From contig JALVEF010000005.1 of the NCBI GenBank assembly GCA_027031185.1, forward strand, positions 1 to 6,169: a stretch of DNA of 6,169 bases, written 5' to 3'. Below the pieces are notes generated by a model that was not told the origin of the DNA, ran no database searches, and saw only the letters and a program-made list of their open reading frames with translations. Source of the stretch: Saprospiraceae bacterium. GTDB lineage: Bacteria > Bacteroidota > Bacteroidia > Chitinophagales > Saprospiraceae. This document shows, one piece after another, positions 4,777 to 6,169 of this stretch. The first letter of the stretch is position 1. Every line of letters begins with the position of its first letter. A program made the position numbers and the translations under genes.

Positions 4777-5968
4777 AAGTTCCACTTGGGTCGTTCTCTT
4801 GCTCATTAGTCTCGGCTTTTGCGCGTCATCCGGGCCGCGCTGGGGCTTTTTCGGTCACAGGCGCATCAACCGCCTGGCGGTATTCACCTTGCCGCCCGAA
4901 ATGATGGTCTTGTACAAGCCAAATATCGAGTGGCTGACCGAACACGCGCCGGATCCCGACAGGCGGCGATATGCACTGAAAGTGGAAGCACCGCGGCACT
5001 ACATTGACCTGGATGTGTGGCAAACGCCTGACAAAGACCGGAAATTGACCGGTGTGCAATGGTTGGACGCCATGCGGCGCACCGACTTGCTGGCCATAAC
5101 GAATAGGGGAGACACCACCGTCTTTTTTGATGCAGATGCCCAAAATTGGGCACATAAAACGTTGATTGTCAATGGATTAAATGTCAACCGGTCGCAATAT
5201 TCCAAATGGTACAAGCGCCGTGTCTTTGAAAAAGAGCAGGTCAGTCCGGGTGTGCTGGCAGAGCTGACCGGCCGGGCGCCGGCAGGAGTGCGCTTATTGT
5301 TGGTGCGTGACAGATTGTTTGAGCATGGTATCAATCCGTATTTTACTGAGCGAATGCTCCGGCGCCTGACGCGGGCCTTTGAGCAGCACGATGTGAATCG
5401 TATTTTGAAATACAGCGCAGATATCGGACATTACATTGCCGATGGTCATGTGCCGCTGCACACGACGGAAAATTACAACGGTCAGCTCACCGGCCAACTG
5501 GGTATTCACGCCTTTTGGGAGAGTCGGATTCCGGAATTGTTTGCAGACGCCTCGTATGATTTTCTGGTCGGCAAGGCGCGATATATCAAGAACAAACGGC
5601 GCTGGATTTGGGCTTATGTACGGGAAAGTCACCGTTTGGTGGACTCGGTGCTGCTCCTGGAGCGTCAGGTGCGTGCGCAGACGCCTGTGGGCGCTCAAGC
5701 GTGTTTTGAGACGCGCGGTGCGCTCACGGTGCGAACGCCGTGCCGTGAATTTGCCCGTCGTTATCAGGATGCCATGCACGGTATGGTAGAACGGCGGATG
5801 CGCGCAGCGATTTTGGCGGTGGGCTCTGCCTGGTACACGGCCTGGGTGGATGCCGGGCAACCGGACTTGTCTGTTTTGGCCGGCGCCAAAACACAGGTGG
5901 TAGTCACGGACAGTTTGGAGACCGGTCGTCCCCGCGGTAAAATTCTCGGTCGAATGCACTGGGATTAG
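4760..5968 (+). CDS. Exported zinc-dependent phospholipase C / S1-P1 nuclease-type hydrolase
   Basis: This 402-residue protein belongs to the trinuclear-zinc fold shared by bacterial phospholipase C and S1/P1 nucleases, which hydrolyse phosphodiester bonds. Residues 1-23 or so are a signal peptide. Likely metal ligands can be read off in family order: Trp28 and His33 (WGFFGH), Asp65, His80 (HYIDLD), His224, Asp228 and His234 (HYIADGHVPLH, same spacing as in nuclease P1), then His250 and Glu254 (HAFWE). Glu in the last position matches Bacillus phospholipase C; P1 has Asp. NYNGQLTGQLG lies between. A long stretch (about 88-190) separates HYIDLD from the helical core. The start is GTG, 17 bases inside tilS; the next in-frame ATG (4901-4903) would remove the signal peptide and the first ligands. 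The substrate (lipid or nucleic acid) cannot be told. It is probably periplasmic or secreted, and transcribed with tilS. Confidence 0.85.
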   Translation: MKSLLKSSTWVVLLLISLGFCASSGPRWGFFGHRRINRLAVFTLPPEMMVLYKPNIEWLTEHAPDPDRRRYALKVEAPRHYIDLDVWQTPDKDRKLTGVQWLDAMRRTDLLAITNRGDTTVFFDADAQNWAHKTLIVNGLNVNRSQYSKWYKRRVFEKEQVSPGVLAELTGRAPAGVRLLLVRDRLFEHGINPYFTERMLRRLTRAFEQHDVNRILKYSADIGHYIADGHVPLHTTENYNGQLTGQLGIHAFWESRIPELFADASYDFLVGKARYIKNKRRWIWAYVRESHRLVDSVLLLERQVRAQTPVGAQACFETRGALTVRTPCREFARRYQDAMHGMVERRMRAAILAVGSAWYTAWVDAGQPDLSVLAGAKTQVVVTDSLETGRPRGKILGRMHWD

Positions 5969-6169
5969 GGCCGGTTCCGGTTTTCCGATAATTTATATTA
6001 TGTTAAGTAGGAATTACGCCTGTGGCTCGCCTGCCCCCTTTTCTTTGGTAGCGCTCCGTAAAACTAACGTAACTGTTTAGGTACCCGCTGTTTTTGCGCT
6101 AAAATGCCCTTTTTGCCCCTGTTTTTGCAAAAATTTTCTCACGTAGCGCTGCTACGCATCGAAAATTTT
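5969..6169. other. Non-coding right end with T-tracts and an incomplete repeat
   Basis: I see no gene start in these 201 bases. An AT-rich stretch (5985-6005) follows the hydrolase gene, but there is no clear hairpin with T-run, so no terminator is called. From about 6059 the sequence becomes repetitive: CTGTTTTTGC occurs at 6088-6097 and 6119-6128, with CCTTTTTGC between. GTAGCGCT occurs at 6048-6055 and 6143-6150. The stretch ends in the inverted repeat described separately. It may be the edge of a dispersed intergenic repeat that continues beyond the window. Confidence 0.5.
6130..6169. repeat. Imperfect inverted repeat at the right edge
   Basis: AAAATTTTC (6130-6138) is the reverse complement of GAAAATTTT (6161-6169). 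Inside it, CGTAGC (6142-6147) pairs with GCTACG (6151-6156) around a three-base loop. An internal loop of three and four bases separates the two stems. The outer arm may continue past the window end. The T-run at the right end could make it a terminator for plus-strand transcripts, though it starts about 160 bases after the last stop codon. A dispersed repeat is equally possible. Confidence 0.55.

Noticed and set aside
5969..6000. Intrinsic terminator after the hydrolase gene
   Set aside because: CCGGTTCCGGTTTT can only form a 4-bp stem with a two-base loop, too weak to call.

Overview
The window looks like a chromosomal stretch from a member of the Bacteroidota. Several things point that way. 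Two intergenic sites match the Bacteroidota -7 promoter element TAnnTTTG. No start codon has a clear Shine-Dalgarno sequence. The last gene is a zinc phospholipase C/S1-P1 type secreted protein of the form common in that phylum. The first gene combines a carboxypeptidase-regulatory-like N-terminus with an OmpA domain. A placement near Saprospiria or Chitinophagia is only a guess.

Layout. Positions 1-825 hold no convincing gene. They form a dense repeat island: two direct, about 96% identical copies of a 133/134-bp element with 24-bp terminal inverted repeats (58-190 and 603-736), each followed by a run of GCAAT/GCAAG pentamers. Between them are a 19-bp sequence present twice directly and once (in part) inverted, and a cluster of short hairpins with GAA or TTC loops, two of which share a downstream AATGTTTATTG and differ by compensatory base pairs. 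The second pentamer run ends just before a probable promoter for the first gene (826-2724, +), a cell-envelope OmpA-family protein with a probable SPOR-like C-terminal domain.

The OmpA gene converges on a small lipoprotein gene of unknown function (2783-3349, -). Between them lie 4.3 copies of a 7-bp AT repeat and a 12-bp-stem hairpin that overlaps the lipoprotein stop codon and should act as its terminator. The lipoprotein gene is divergent from tilS (3424-4776, +), the essential tRNA(Ile)-lysidine synthetase. A zinc-dependent phospholipase C/S1-P1 type exported hydrolase (4760-5968, +) starts with GTG inside the end of tilS, so these two are probably one transcription unit. The final 200 bases are non-coding and end in an imperfect inverted repeat cut by the window edge.

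The genes do not form an obvious pathway. Two products are likely attached to the envelope, one is exported, and tilS is housekeeping. The most unusual content is the repeat island at the left. The other points worth checking are the proposed OmpA plus SPOR architecture, and a switch from C-rich to G-rich on the + strand between the first gene and tilS. I see no defence system, mobile-element gene, CRISPR array or RNA gene.
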